This document shows, one piece after another, positions 1 through 14,226 of a stretch of 64,000 nt of DNA. The notes under the pieces were generated by a model. It saw only the letters and a list, made by a program, of their open reading frames with translations. It was not told where the DNA came from and did not search any database. This DNA is from Atrina japonica (taxonomy: Eukaryota; Mollusca; Bivalvia; Pterioida; Pinnidae). The stretch is taken from positions 558,001 through 622,000 of the forward strand of contig BROG01000134.1 of assembly GCA_030159075.1 (NCBI GenBank), written 5' to 3'. Position 1 is the stretch's first letter; every line of letters begins with the position of its first letter. Made by a program: the position numbers and the translations under genes.

Positions 1-639
1 TGAAATCATTTTCTTAGTGGATGTTTGAAACATTACGTGAAAATGTCTTTATTTATGTCCAACTCAATGAATTGACCTTTTCTATTTACGCGCGATCTAT
101 TTTTAATTTTGATGACGTCACAATAATCGGTCATACATCGGACAAATATTGAAACATTGGAAATGTATTGCGATGTCAAGAAAACTTTCATGATAATAAT
201 GTTGTTGTTTTTTTTTTGCAACACACCCCATTCGAGTGGATGAAAACGCTGGGTTGAATCTGCATATCCTACTTTGTTATGACGCCAGGAACTACGTTAG
301 CCGTTGCTAGGACAACAAGTGCAGCTGCTGTTCAATATACCATTGCGTTTCATCATCAATTTTTTAAATATCGTTATTAGAATTTAAAATTGAACTTAAA
401 GGGTTTTATTTTTCCCTTTTTATTAAATTAAAATGATTGCAATTAACTTTCCACTTGTTTACTGAAAAGTAACCAATGTCGAGGTAGACTTCACTTTATT
501 TTATTGCTCTTCGCTTTGATATTTTACATGTAAAGAAGTTCTATAAGCTTTCATTACATATAGACTATGACGAAATCATATTAAGTAGCCATGCACTTTT
601 ATGCAGGTGAAAACAGATGACAGTTAAAAGATTCCACAC
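1..639. other. AT-rich sequence, no gene recognised
   Basis: No recognisable coding region, RNA or repeat. The only open frame of note (33-224, minus) is a 63-residue asparagine- and lysine-rich chance ORF. Confidence 0.5.
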
Positions 640-2715
640 CAATGTAAGTAATGGGATATTCGATCTCTACAATGTGTCAGTAATATGGCGTATAATTCCC
701 ACAACAGTGTCAGTAATATAAAGTATGATCTCCACAACAGTATCATTAATATGATGTTTGATCTTCACAACAATGTCAATTTAGACGTATGATCTCCACT
801 GTCAGCAATATGATGTAAGTCAGTATGAGCTCCACAACAGCGTCAGCATTATGACGTATGATCTCCACAAGTGTCAGTAATATGATTATGATCTCCACAA
901 CAGGTCAACAATATTACGTATGATCCCCACAACAGTGTCTGTATTACGACGTATGATCTCAACAAAATTGTGAGTAATATAACGTATAATATCCACAAAA
1001 GGGTCAGTAATATAACGTATAATCTCCACAACAGTGACAGTAATATGATGTACGATATCCACAACAGTGTCATTAATATGACGTATGATCTCCACAGCAG
1101 ATCGGAGATATGACGTATGATTCTTACAACATTGTCAGTAATATGAAGTATGATATCCGGAAAAGTGTCAGTAATATGACATACGTTCTCCACAACAGTG
1201 TCAGTAATATAAAGTATGATCTCCACAACAGGGTCAGTGACTTGACGTATGATCCCCCAAACAGTGTTCCTAATATGATGTCCACAAGAACGTCAGTGAT
1301 ATGACATATATCTCCACAACGGGGTCAGCCATATGACGTATGATCTCTACAAAAGTCTCCGTAATATAATGTATGATCTCCACAACAATGTCAGTAATTT
1401 GACGTATGATCTCAACAACGTTGTTAGTAATATGACGTAGTAATATTAACAACAGTGTCAGCAATATGATTATAACCTCCACAACAGTTTTTGTAATTTG
1501 ATGCATGATATCTACAAGAATGTCAGTAAAATGACGTATGATCCCCACAACAGCGTCAGTAATATGGCATGATCTCTACAACAATGTTAGTAATATAAAG
1601 TATGATCCCCACAGTGTCAGTAATATTATGTATGATCTCTATAACAGTGTCATTAATATGACGTATTATACCCACAAAAGTGTCAGCAATATGACGTATG
1701 ATCTGAAGTGTCAGTAATATGATTAAAATCACCACAACAGGGTCAGTAGTATTACGTATGATCCCCACAACAGTGTCTGTAATATGACGTATGATCCCCA
1801 CAAAAATGTCAGTATTATAGCGTATTATCTCCAAAAATGTGTCAGTGATATGACGTATGATCTCCACAACAGTGTCTGTAATACGACGTATAATCTCCAC
1901 AACAATGTCGGTAATATGAAGTATGACCTCCACAACAATGTCCGTGATATGAAGTATGATCTCTACAACAGTGTCAGTCATATGATATTCGATATCTACA
2001 AAAATGTCATAAATATGACGTATGATCTCCACAACAGTGTCAGTAATACAAACTATGATCTCTACGACAGTCTCAGTAATATGACGTATGAAATCCACAA
2101 CAGTGTCAGTAATATGACGTATGAAATCCACAACAGTGTCAGTAATATGACGTATGAAATCCACAACAGTGTCAGTAATATGACGTATGAAATCCACAAC
2201 AGTGTCAGTAATATGATTATGATCTCCACAAGTGTCAGTAATATGATGTTTGATATCCACAATAGTGTCAGTAATGTGACGTATGATCTCCACAGCAGTG
2301 TCAGTAATATGACGTATGATCTCCACAACAGTGTCAGTAATATGACGTATGATCTCAACAACAGTGTCAGTAATATGACAAAAAGTGTCAGCAATATGAC
2401 GTATGATCTTTAAAAGTGTCAGCAATATGATGTAGATCTCCACAATAGTGTCAGTAATGTGACGCATGATCTCCACAACAGTGTCAGCAATATGACGTAT
2501 GATCTCCACAACAGTGTCAGCAATATGACGTATGATCTCCACAACAGTGTCATCAATATGACGTATGATCTCCACAAGTGTCAGCAATATGACGTATCAT
2601 CTCCACAACAGTGTCAGCAATATGATGATGACCCTACAACTGTGTAAGTAATGTTATGTATGACATCCATAGTAGCTTTTGCAATATGACGTTATCATCC
2701 CTAACAATGACTTGT
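640..2715. repeat. 33-bp minisatellite, about 60 tandem units
   Basis: A head-to-tail array with a unit containing TGACGTATGATCTCCACAA followed by CAGTGTCAGTAATA, 33 bp in the commonest form, with shortened variants of about 22-31 bp. Units 2085-2220 are the most regular. Because 33 is a multiple of three, stop-free variants stay open on both strands. The plus strand reads an 11-residue repeat of the type MTYDLHNSVSN, and the minus strand one of the type DTVVEIIRHIT (343 open codons at 1556-2587). Frequent out-of-phase short units, no initiation context and no splice signals argue for a non-coding satellite. Most units carry TGACGTA, which resembles a bZIP/CRE half site. The edges are degenerate. 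Confidence 0.95.
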
Positions 2716-2929
2716 GATCAACAGTACCAGTTATATTACATATCATCTTAAAACCAGTCAGCATTATTGGTCGTTATACCTTAAATGTTGTAGTTCTGTC
2801 AATATGAGACCAATTATGTTTAAGGAGGGATATTCGAGTCTCATTATTTTGACTTTTCTCTCATGGCGTCACACAAAGATATTTCGTTCCGATATACTCA
2901 ATACCACACTCTTCTACCCTTCAAATCAC

Positions 2930-3165
2930 TGTCTAGAGTAGAACCATGAAGTTTTTCACTTCTGGTCAGCGTAGGTTCTAGCCGTGCTCTAAACCTGATC
3001 TGATTTTTGTAAGAAAATTTGCCAGTTTACTTGCCGAAGGCCGATTGTCTCTTCCCGGGAACACTAACCGGGTTCTCTCCTCTACTATTAAAATTACAAA
3101 TTGGCCGCGACCATATATCTGTGTGTGGCGTTGAGCATCATCCAACTTAAGGAAAAATAATTCAA
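2930..3165 (+). mobile_element. Decayed SINE-like repeat
   Basis: This segment shares blocks with the repeat at 22340-22550 (opposite orientation) and the one at 38460-38570. The shared parts are a TTTGCCAGTTTACTTGCCGA block, a CGGGTTCTCTCC block, and a trailing GGCGTTGAGCATCATCCAAC that corresponds to GTTGAGTGTGACGTTAAAC in the 22-kb copy. The open frame on the minus strand here is a by-product of the repeat. The age is inferred from divergence. Confidence 0.55.
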
Positions 3166-3334
3166 GATGTCCACAATTACGTAAAAGGGGATATTCGAAT
3201 TTCATTATATTGTTTTTGAAAAATATACATATATCGATTGAAGTTTATTTTTTTCTATATGCATGTCCTTTGGGTGACATATAATAAAAATTTCAGACAC
3301 CTAAGTAAGATATTTAGGATGTCCAGAATATACA

Positions 3335-3530
3335 AATCTGGTGAACATTGGACAAACACGGACCGCTGGTAATCCATGGATCAAGTGCCATGGAGGAGTA
3401 CCGGTCACACCCATCGTGGGTCCACAATCAGATTTAAAAAAATAAGTAGGGAACAAATCCTTGTCAAAATTGTTACAGACTACTCAATAACAGCTATCGA
3501 ACAGGTAACTCAACATTTTATTTAGTGGAA
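3335..3530 (-). mobile_element. Penelope-like element, decayed 3' end
   Basis: This block matches the 3' end of the Penelope-like family found intact at 24195 and 27555. It keeps GGACAAACACGGACC, then GTGCCATGGAGGAGTA, then GGTCACACCC, and then the segment that encodes the end of the RT ORF on the minus strand. It is more diverged than the 24-, 27-, 43-, 48- and 62-kb copies. No RT motifs remain. Confidence 0.65.
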
Positions 3531-4449
3531 GAGTTATTCGCAAACGAGGCTAAGATACCCAAAGCGCCCTCTATTCATCTGTCACCAACAGGGCATCCAT
3601 ATTGACAGTAAATACACTCAAGCGTTCAGTCGTTAAAAGTAAATATTAAAAGCATATTAACTTCACGCGGAATTAAGAATTTAAACTTTCATTCTACAAT
3701 TTAAATACCCAGTGTTTTAACTGAAATCTGATCTACGTTTAAGTTAAAAAGATAAAAAAAACCGGGATAGAACTTTTGAACGTTCATTTTAAAGAATGTA
3801 TGTATATTGAAGATCTCGCTTTTAAATCATTTGAGTGTCCATATAGATTTAACACAAAGGTGAGAATAGTTCAGATTGTATTTTAATCTAAATGGCGAGA
3901 TTTAATTAATTATGATTTACCTTGTCACAAATCGGGATACAGTATTATAGTAAATATTACATTTCCAAACAGTTATCATTCAATGGATATTTAAAACGCA
4001 TACAAGTTGTAATACACAAATATACCTGAACAGTTTTCTGAAACTTTAAAGTTTACATGAATGTGGAATTTAACATTCTTTATTCAGCATGTGAAGTCAA
4101 AATATACATGAAATTCAGAAATTTTCCTCTAAAGTATAGACATATTGTACCGAAAACAAGATCTGGAAATAAATCATAATTATCTCTACCATTTCCTACC
4201 CCAGAGCAACATCCTGAAATTTTTTTCAACTTACATACCGACTGCAATTCCCTTCATTGCAAGTATATAGAGCGATGTATTGTATATTCTGGTAAATGCA
4301 GTTGCGTATCCCGAGTATTACCCGCTTTACTTTTCAGCGCAAGAATACATGAACGAATCAATAAAGAATAGAATATCGCATGTTTATTTCTTATATATTT
4401 AAAATACTTAAAAGCCATACATTAGGCCTACCACAAAAACAAATAAAAA
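3531..4449. other. No feature recognised
   Basis: AT-rich sequence with no ORF, repeat or RNA that I can support. Confidence 0.4.
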
Positions 4450-5344
4450 TCACAGAAAGAAATCGGAAACACTAGACTACCTCTGTAGCACATTGTACAG
4501 CCTACAGGCCCATATCGAGATATATCTAGGTCATGTTATGACCAGAACCACAGACCACCGTCTGGCAGAGAAATGAAAGTTCGCTTCATAGTTACAACAA
4601 AAAAAGAGAGTAAGGCCTAGTGCAACTTTGTCAAGCATCTCTTGATAAACAAGTCGATTTGTTTGCCTTCACTGGAAATTCCTAGCAGAAACAATTCGTC
4701 ACCCGCATCGTGTGAAATCAGGTCGTGTGAAATAGGCCTACTTACGTAGGTTACGTACCAATCAGTCATCATGGTTCCCAGCTGCTTGGTAAAAAAATGT
4801 CAAATAATATGGCTACTTTCAGTTGTCATGAATGAACATTAGCTGTCTCACTTCTTGTAAGTCACACTCAAACTTTCTATGGTATATCCCATTAATAATA
4901 TATCAGAATTCAAACGCAAATCTGTTATAAATATATTATACAACACACTCGTGGGCGAGGAATTTGAATTTTCAATTCTCTTCTGACACATTTAACCTTC
5001 CGGTTACCAAGAGGACGAATATTTTAAAATAACTTCAAAACAAATCTGACACTTATTCAAAATTTTCCATATCACTAGTTTCTTTCAAAATGATATGAAA
5101 ATAAGAAAATAAACCTTAATTCCATTTAGTAATTTCGGACAGAAAAAGGGGAACTACTTCTCGTCTCACACAGCTGTTCAGCTGTTACGTCTTATGAAAA
5201 AACTCCTACCGCAAAGCCAATTACATAGAATGAATTTCGTAACCAGCTGACTACACAGAAAATGGTAAGTGCTGCACATTGATTTTCCCATAGTCCATTG
5301 CAATTGTACTCGATGCATTCCAAAAAATGAAAAACAAACCTTAA
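4450..5344 (-). repeat. Left arm of a 0.9-kb inverted repeat pair
   Basis: The reverse complement of this segment matches 18536-19472 almost throughout. Both carry the GTAGCACATTGTACAGCCTA block, the TGGTTCTGGTCATAAC block (reverse sense here), the CTTCCGGTTACCAAGAGGACG block and the GTGCAGCACTT block. The two arms lie 13 kb apart in opposite orientation and enclose the FoxQ2 gene. No coding capacity or terminal repeats are evident, so the element class is unknown. Confidence 0.8.
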
Positions 5345-5582
5345 TTATGTTCAATTGTAACACACAGGGCAGGATAAGTTATGCCATGTTACCAGAACGG
5401 GGGAAAACTTAACAAAATTCTCGGATCCTGAGGAATTTTGCGAACATTAAAACGTAAATAAAGCTTAGAAAATAATATTTTTACATTGACCAATTTCTGA
5501 ACATATTTTAACTTACTAGTACTCAAACGTACATGGGTATATATTTTTATCGTCAGGGGTAGTTAGTAGTTTAGTCAATCAT

Positions 5583-5586
5583 TACC

Positions 5587-5620
<34 letters not shown>

Positions 5621-5625
5621 TCATC
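5583..5625. repeat. CAC/CAT trinucleotide microsatellite
   Basis: A run of CAC followed by CAT units, with further CAC/CAT/CAG-like triplets to about 5690. Confidence 0.9.
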
Positions 5626-6435
5626 GTTGCATAATGTCAATAAATCCTCATCACCACCGTCACCATCATCAGCAGCAGTAGTAGCAACAAAAATAAAAAC
5701 AATATTTTAATTATTAAACTTTGTTATTATACCTGGGAGTGTACACTCCCTTTTCCTGAATAAAAATACAAAAATGTCGTCATCCTAGATAGTAAGCACG
5801 TCAACAATGTACCCAATTATCTTGTTTACAATTACTGGCTGTTTTTTTATATCACATGCAGATATGTTTTTGTCTTATGAAACATGCTTATCTCCAAAGA
5901 GTAACTAATATTAAGTTTTAAAATAAGATTACTTATTTTTTTATTGCTCTGGTGACGCTGAACCTAAAGTCATGTTATTGATGAAAGTTAATATTCATCA
6001 ATCCGATGTATATTTTTGTGATATTCTACTTTAAATCAACTGTTGTACATTTCCAGAATTCGTTGTCTTGCCAAAAAGAAGGGAACTGGGTTGTATTGAT
6101 TTTTATATTAATCTTTCATTCGTTGATGATTTTATACCCTCCAACATTTGTGCCAGGTGCGGAATGCTAACAAGGGATAGTAACTCCTGTAAATTGAAAC
6201 ATCTGTTATTTATAAATCATCCTCACACCTGTGGCCTTCTGGAAACATCTCGTAAATAGTTAAAATTACAATTACCTGCGAGACCAACATACAGACCACG
6301 TTGCTTATTTCCATTTACAATTATGGGTGTAAATTTAGCAAATAAGAAAATATCTAAATTACAATTCAGTTTCAAATAAAAAATGATCATAATAATACAG
6401 CAAACTTAACAAAATCAAGTGATTTTCGCTAACAA
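5626..6435. other. No feature recognised
   Basis: AT-rich spacer. A 63-codon open frame at 6068-6259 contains CARCGM and other cysteines, but it has no flanking splice signals or family resemblance I can defend. Confidence 0.4.
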
Positions 6436-6448
6436 ATCAAAGCAGATA

Positions 6449-6710
6449 GAACCGGTCTGGCTTAGTCGGTAGCGCGCTCGACTCTTGATCGTGAGGTCGT
6501 GAGTTCGAGTCCAGTTGGCTGCAAGTTGGTTTCCTGTCTTTCGGATGAGACAGTAAAAAACCCGAGGTCCCGTGTCACAGTAGGTGTCGGCACGTTGAAG
6601 AACCCTCAATGCTCAAAGGCCAAAATTTGCAGCCCTTCACGTGCATTTGGTGACGTCTTCATATGAGTGAAATATTCTTGAGTGGGACGTTAAACAACAA
6701 TAAACAAACT
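6449..6710 (+). mobile_element. tRNA-derived SINE with perfect target-site duplication
   Basis: The head is tRNA-like. The A box region is TGGCTTAGTCGGTAGCGCG, and the B box region is GTGAGTTCGAGTCC at normal tRNA spacing, so an internal RNA polymerase III promoter is present. A tRNA-unrelated body follows (AACCCGAGGTCCCGTGTCAC, GCTCAAAGGCC, TTTGCAGCCCTTCAC) and ends GTGGGACGTTAAACAAC plus an A-rich tail. I recognise this body and tail as typical of bivalve SINEs. The insertion is flanked by the identical 13-mer ATCAAAGCAGATA at 6436-6448 and 6711-6723, so both ends are certain and the insertion is fairly recent. Mobilisation would need a partner LINE. Confidence 0.93.
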
Positions 6711-6725
6711 ATCAAAGCAGATAAC

Positions 6726-6750
6726 AGAGAGAGAGAGAGAGAGAGAGAGA
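6726..6750. repeat. (AG)n microsatellite
   Basis: Uninterrupted AG dinucleotide run just after the SINE. Confidence 0.95.
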
Positions 6751-7384
6751 TTTCAGGGAGTTATAGTTTAGATTTCATAAGAAGGTTCTTGTCTTACGTA
6801 TTGCTGATAACCACCATGTTTATAATGTAATAGTGTCCTATCCAATTATGTAATAAAATCGATATATTTTCCTATCCTTTGGCCTAAATTTATATCTCAT
6901 TTCCGTAAATAAGATTTACTCCTACGCAAAATTTCCATTTAGGATTGCCCAATACGCATGTAAAAATGAATTGTATCCTATTGCGTCAACGGTTTTAAAA
7001 ATCTACTAGTTTAGTAGCTATCATGAAGTTGGGTATGGCTGATGCTTAACACAAACCGGAAGTGTTTCCTTATCCGTTACTCTTGGTCATGACTTGAGTA
7101 TTAGTATAAACAATATTTATTGAAAATGAAAAAGGAGTACAATAATTTTACATCAACATTGGCTAACTTCAGCAAATATATTTGATAACAATATACCAAT
7201 TCGTTTCGGTTGTTGTTTCTCACGGTTCCAGTATGTCTTTATTTGTAAGGTACTTTATTTGTTTGTTACAGAGACTACGGATTCCAGTGACCCTACATAC
7301 ACATGAAACTGGCTTTCAAAGGAGGTAATCCTAGAACAAATCATGTATCAGTATAACTGATTTTGAGTTAACATATTTATATTG

Positions 7385-8330
7385 GGAGACTTAAACTTCA
7401 ACAAAGCCCCATATAAATGGAGGTACACAGCAGAGTCCAGCAAAAGTTCCAACAAACCTTTATCTTTACTCCTTACCAAGATACTGACAGCGTTTAAGGG
7501 AAAATGTCAGCAAAACTGTAGAAGCGGTTGAAATCAAATGTGAATACTGAAACATTTCAAACTGCTTCTAGCAAAATTGAAAATACATTATCTTTCTCAA
7601 ATTCATTGTATCAAAACACAACTCTCTACTCTCCATACAACATTCCGCATGGAAAACTATTGAAGCCATTTTTTACATCATTGACTATAGTATAAGTGGT
7701 ATTCGCAAATTGGAATACATGTACTTAGTCGTTGGTTATCATGATGTTCGTGTCATTTATATCAACTTGATTTTGCAAAATAATTACACTGAGATGCTCA
7801 AATGCGTTAGTTTCTAATAGACAGTATATAATTAATATTTTTCATAGACCAGTTATTTCAGCAAACTTTCAGTAGCTCCATTTGTGAACCGTGCTTGACC
7901 ACTGCTTAAGACTTCATTAAGACGTTTCTAAAATAGGAGGAGAAAAAACGAATTTGATATTTAGATATTTCGACGATGTTTTGTCAATCAATAATAACAA
8001 TTTTCATACTTATGTATTTATCTGAATGTGATATATCCAAGCGAACTACAAAGTCAAGGCACAACAGAGTCAAGTACATATGGATCCTACGCGAAACATA
8101 CCACATTATATTATGATCATTTGAAATAAAGTGGCAAAATGCATAATGATCAGGTCTTATCATAAGGATATGGGGAATGGCTTTTAAAGTCACTGTTACG
8201 GTCGGTATAACTACCTAGTTTATAGTTACTATGTTTCACTGACTGAAATGTTGAGTTATCTGTTCAATAACAAGTGTTGTATCATTTATACCAATTATGA
8301 CATGGATTTATTAGGTCAAACACAACTGAC
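7385..8330 (+). mobile_element. Penelope-like element, heavily decayed copy
   Basis: Plus-strand translation in broken frames still shows landmarks of the family seen at 27-29 kb. These are a region matching SSKCSTKPLSLLLTKILTA (7435-7500), an RT active-site region corresponding to RYIDDVLSINN (7955-7995), then VIYPSEL and TTES (8025-8080). Near the end, a GGTCGGTATAA...GAAATGTTGAGT block matches the end of the ORF in other copies. Frameshifts and stops are abundant, so it is an old inactive copy. The short open frames in this interval are by-products. Confidence 0.75.
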
Positions 8331-8499
8331 TGCTTCAGTAGGACGATATTTTCATGATCGGCCCGATCTGTGAAATTCAAAATACCGCCACTGCTTTGGG
8401 AAACAAAAAGGTGCAGTTACAAACCGTGGAATTAACCTCCTGTACAAGAAATACAAACAAGTCATTTTAATACACAAATTTATTGATGACAAAGTTATT

Positions 8500-8760
8500 T
8501 GTGACATCATACCGAGCGTATTGTAGATACCGTATAAGCAGAAATTTTAGCGAGGATTCAGGTTTGGCATTATTGGGGAAGTTGTTGAGATCGCTAAAAT
8601 TGATTATCGCTAATAATTCATTCCTCATCAAGATAAGAGTTATCTCTTCTTCAATCATAAAATCGCTAAAATTACTTCTCGCTAAAATTGTACACCATAT
8701 TTTTTTACACAACGCTAAATTTGCGTCTCGCTACAATTTCCATTTTTGCATGGCAATGTC
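8500..8760. repeat. Short-word repeat built on TCGCTAAAATT
   Basis: The word TCGCTAAAATT and close variants (AGCGAGG, ATCGCTAATAATT, TCGCTACAATTT) recur at least six times in both senses over 260 bp. This resembles the palindromic-word elements elsewhere in the window, but no terminal inverted repeat could be fixed. The open frames on both strands here follow from the repeated words. Confidence 0.5.
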
Positions 8761-10003
<1,243 letters not shown>

Positions 10004-10347
10004 ACAAATGTATATGGAGCGTGATATAAGTGAATATCTAATGCTAACTTTAAACATAAATAAAGAAAAAGAGAAAAAAGTACTCTCCTGATCCTAAGCA
10101 GCAGGACACAGTAAAGTTAACGTTTATTAGGTTATTAAAGGCGAAGAGAACGCTATAGTGACAGATGAAGTCCCACTGAACATCGTGTCAACAAAAAATC
10201 ACCCAAATTAACACATGGTCTGAGCCAACACCTTCGTCATTTCTATCGTTGACACATCGAATTAAACTGACCAGACATTTGTGTTAATTGTATACCAAAC
10301 AAGGAGAGATTTTAAATGCAATCTTAAATAATTGTGTCTTTAACTGC

Positions 10348-10682
10348 ACGTATTTACGGAAGTATAGAAGGGACATTTTTTTTATCTCATGCTCACGACT
10401 TAATATTTTTCCTCAAAAATAATGTCGTGCGCACGACTTACTATTTTTCTCTCTCATTTTTTTATGCCGAGTGCACGACTTAATAATTTTGTTCCCTATT
10501 TTTATGTCGTACGCATAACATATTAAGTCGTGCGCACGAGATACATATGTCGTACGCACTACATAAAAAATAGAAAAAAAATATTAAGTCGTGCGCACGA
10601 CATAAAACATGAGAGAGAAAAATATTAAATCGTGCGCACGAGATAAAAAAAATCACATGTCCTTTCCATACCTGCGTATGTA
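10348..10682. mobile_element. Foldback element with GTCGTGCGCACGAC palindromes
   Basis: The outer ends are inverted copies. The left end TACGGAAGTATAGAAGGGAC pairs with the right end GTCCTTTCCATACCTGCGTA. Inside each arm the palindromic word GTCGTGCGCACGAC (and degenerate forms) alternates with T-rich or A-rich tracts (ACTTAATATTTTT on the left, AAAATATTAAGT on the right), so nearly the whole 330 bp can fold into one hairpin with smaller internal hairpins. There is no coding capacity, so it would be non-autonomous. The class is inferred from architecture only. Confidence 0.75.
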
Positions 10683-11079
10683 CTGGACAAACCATTAGTA
10701 GGAAAGGAACCCCGTTTTGATTAAGAAAAACCAAAAAAACAAACAAACAAAAAACACAAACAACAACAAAACAAAACAAACAAACAAAAAAGAACATACA
10801 TGTACATCTACGGGAATTCGCAGAGGCGTGAACCTTTATTCACTCAAACTACATAATATACATTGTATTTTACCCTAATATATTTCGTCTGATTTTGAAA
10901 GGTCTATTTCCCGCTCCGTACCTAAATATTTGCTAGTTTCATCAATGATTCTATTCCGACACCGCTTCTTACAACGTCTTAGCGTCATGTTTCTAAACGA
11001 TAGTAGCTATTCGCACGTGAACTAAAAGTAGCCTACGACTAAAAATTCTCAGTGAAAAACTACGGATTGATGATGACGG

Positions 11080-11081
<2 letters not shown>
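10683..11081. other. No gene; A-rich CAAACAAA tract at 10735-10795
   Basis: A low-complexity CAAACAAA stretch produces the phenylalanine- and valine-rich open frame on the minus strand. Nothing else is recognised. Confidence 0.5.

Positions 11082-11160
<79 letters not shown>
11082..11160. repeat. (TA)n microsatellite
   Basis: Uninterrupted TA dinucleotide run. Confidence 0.97.
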
Positions 11161-11165
<5 letters not shown>

Positions 11166-12351
11166 TAGATAATCACAAAGAAACATAACATTCTCATGGT
11201 ATTTCTAATACAATAAATTTGGGGATTTGCAACATGTTTCACACAATGAAAACATAACATTATCAACGAAAGAAACTGGTTAGCGTCCGCTGATGGATTG
11301 GTTCTGAGAATATTATCCCGACCCCTAAAAAAGACAGAGACACGCAAACATGAAGTTGAAAAATTGGAATATTTTCCCTTAAATGAACATTTAAACATGA
11401 ACATTTATTTTCATCATTTCGAAAACTATCATTTCAAAGGTTATTTATAAGTGTGTGCTAAACCAATGGTTTTTACAAGTTTAATCTTGTTTTTCTTCTG
11501 TTAACACATAAGGAAAATACTTTAATAAATGTATTTGTTTTCATAAAAATGCCCGAAAGCTTGTGTTTTTTCCGTAGTTTCGTGTCTTTTTCTTTAGATA
11601 TATCTTTCTTAATTTTAGGGTGAACGCTAAACATAAAAATCAACTTGGAATGGCCTTATATATAGGCCTACCATCGAATCTCAAGGAAATCAAAATTTAA
11701 AGAGAAAATATTTAGAAAAGATTACATAACACGAACGGTCAAGTTTTGGGTCAAGTAGGCCGTGTTTGTTCTCGGAATAAAATATCAGTTTTATCCCTCG
11801 CTTGAATTAATAGAAAGAAAAAGCATCAATTTTGCGTGAACTAAGTTTAAGAAATCAATAAGCCTTTAATTCAATCAAATATATTTCAAATGCGTTATTT
11901 CATTTCCAAATTAAGTCGAAGATTATTTCATGTATGTATGCGTGTGTGTTTATGAAATAATAATAATAATCATCATCATCATCATTATCAATAATACTAA
12001 TTAATGCACGTATGTAGTTTGTAAAGATCGACTAGAGGACTTATCTAAACAAACACACAATATCGCATGTCACTTCAAAATATGACACGTGCTGAACGCG
12101 CTACAAACAACTATATAGATAGTGAATAGGGACAAACAGACAAAGGTCAAAAATGCGAAGAAAATTAATAAAGATCTCTTTCGTGATTTGGGGTTGATAT
12201 AAATTATATGCCATATAGACAATCGCTCACCAGCAGAATAAATATGTTTTTATGTTGTTTGCAATGTGTGTATAGTTTGATTGCCACTTTCTTTGTTATA
12301 AAATAAAATGTAAGATTTGTTTTGTCAAACTCAAACATACACAACATGTTT

Positions 12352-12352
<1 letters not shown>
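11161..12352. other. No gene recognised
   Basis: AT-rich spacer with a short AAT/CAT triplet run near 11958-11990. A minus-strand open frame at 11165-11404 is not convincing. Part of it (GCGTCCGCTGATGGATTGG and the following GACCCC block) recurs in degenerate form near 61700-61760, so it is probably an old dispersed repeat. Confidence 0.4.

Positions 12353-12446
<94 letters not shown>
12353..12446. repeat. (AG)n microsatellite
   Basis: About 94 bp of AG dinucleotides. The LSLSLS open frame opposite is an artefact. Confidence 0.97.
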
Positions 12447-12447
<1 letters not shown>

Positions 12448-12630
12448 TTTACCACCCACTTAGCAAATTCAAAAATTAAGATATGACGGAGGTCTAGGTC
12501 TGAATCCAGGTTCACCTTGCCCCCCGCATGTTCCCACGACATCTCAACATCTAACAAGTCACGATGTGTATAAGTCTTCTGTGATATTTCAAAAGAAGGG
12601 AGGGTGGGTGTAACATGATACATCGGACAA

Positions 12631-13092
12631 GATAGCGAAGTTGGCAGAGCATCCGCGCGGCCGCGTATTGCTGAAGGTCTGGGGTTGAATCCTAATCCGG
12701 GGTACAGTTTGACCAGGTAGTTCAGTTGGTAGAGCATCTACACGAATTAATGAGGGTCTGGGGATGAATCCTAAATCCGGGAAAAGTCGCACTAGGTAGC
12801 TCAGTCGGTAGAGCATCGGCACGGATTAGTGAAGGTCCTGGATTGAATCCTAATCGGGGATACAGTCGGAGCAGGTAGCTCAGTTGGTAGTATATAACAT
12901 ATACAGGGATTGCAGAGATCTGGGATTGAATCCTAATCCGGAATACATTCGGATCCGGTAGCTAATCTGGTAGATCATCTACACAGATTTCTGAAGGTCC
13001 TGGATTGATCCTAATCTGGGGGAAGTCGAACCATCTATCTAGTTCAGTCGGTAGAGCATATACAAGGATTGCTGGGGGTCTGGAATTTGATT
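12631..13092 (+). repeat. Tandem array of six tRNA-like units, about 80 bp each
   Basis: Six consecutive units begin near 12631, 12714, 12794, 12872, 12955 and 13036. Most have an A-box-like block of the form GGTAGCTCAGTTGGTAGAGC and, at about tRNA spacing, a B-box-like block of the form GGGTTGAATCCT (variants GGATTGAATCCT, GGGATGAATCCT), followed by a TAATCCGGGG linker. The anticodon arms are not credible and the acceptor ends do not pair, so these are not functional tRNA genes. The array looks like a satellite amplified from a tRNA pseudogene or a SINE head. Individual units could still recruit RNA polymerase III. Confidence 0.85.
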
Positions 13093-13153
13093 AGTTTTTG
13101 CATATTTTTTTTATGATAATTCGCAAGATACACATTTTGTTTTTACAAATTAA

Positions 13154-13154
<1 letters not shown>

Positions 13155-13227
<73 letters not shown>
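13155..13227. repeat. (TA)n microsatellite with short CA end
   Basis: TA dinucleotides ending in CACACACA. It lies immediately left of the small element at 13228-13400. Confidence 0.95.

Positions 13228-14135
<908 letters not shown>

Positions 14136-14225
<90 letters not shown>
14136..14225. repeat. (AG)n microsatellite
   Basis: 90 bp of AG (GA) dinucleotides about 290 bp upstream of the FoxQ2 TATA box. Confidence 0.97.

Positions 14226-14226
<1 letters not shown>

Noticed and set aside
1556..2587. 343-codon open frame on the minus strand, with a 209-codon frame on the opposite strand
   Set aside because: Both frames come from the 33-bp period of a minisatellite. Units with other lengths break the phase, and there is no gene context.
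2978..3205. Protein containing GRDNRPSASKLANFL, similar to a frame at 22440-22550
   Set aside because: The similarity comes from a shared SINE-like repeat read in opposite orientations.
12631..13092. Functional tRNA genes
   Set aside because: A- and B-box-like sequences exist, but no unit gives a proper acceptor stem and anticodon arm.
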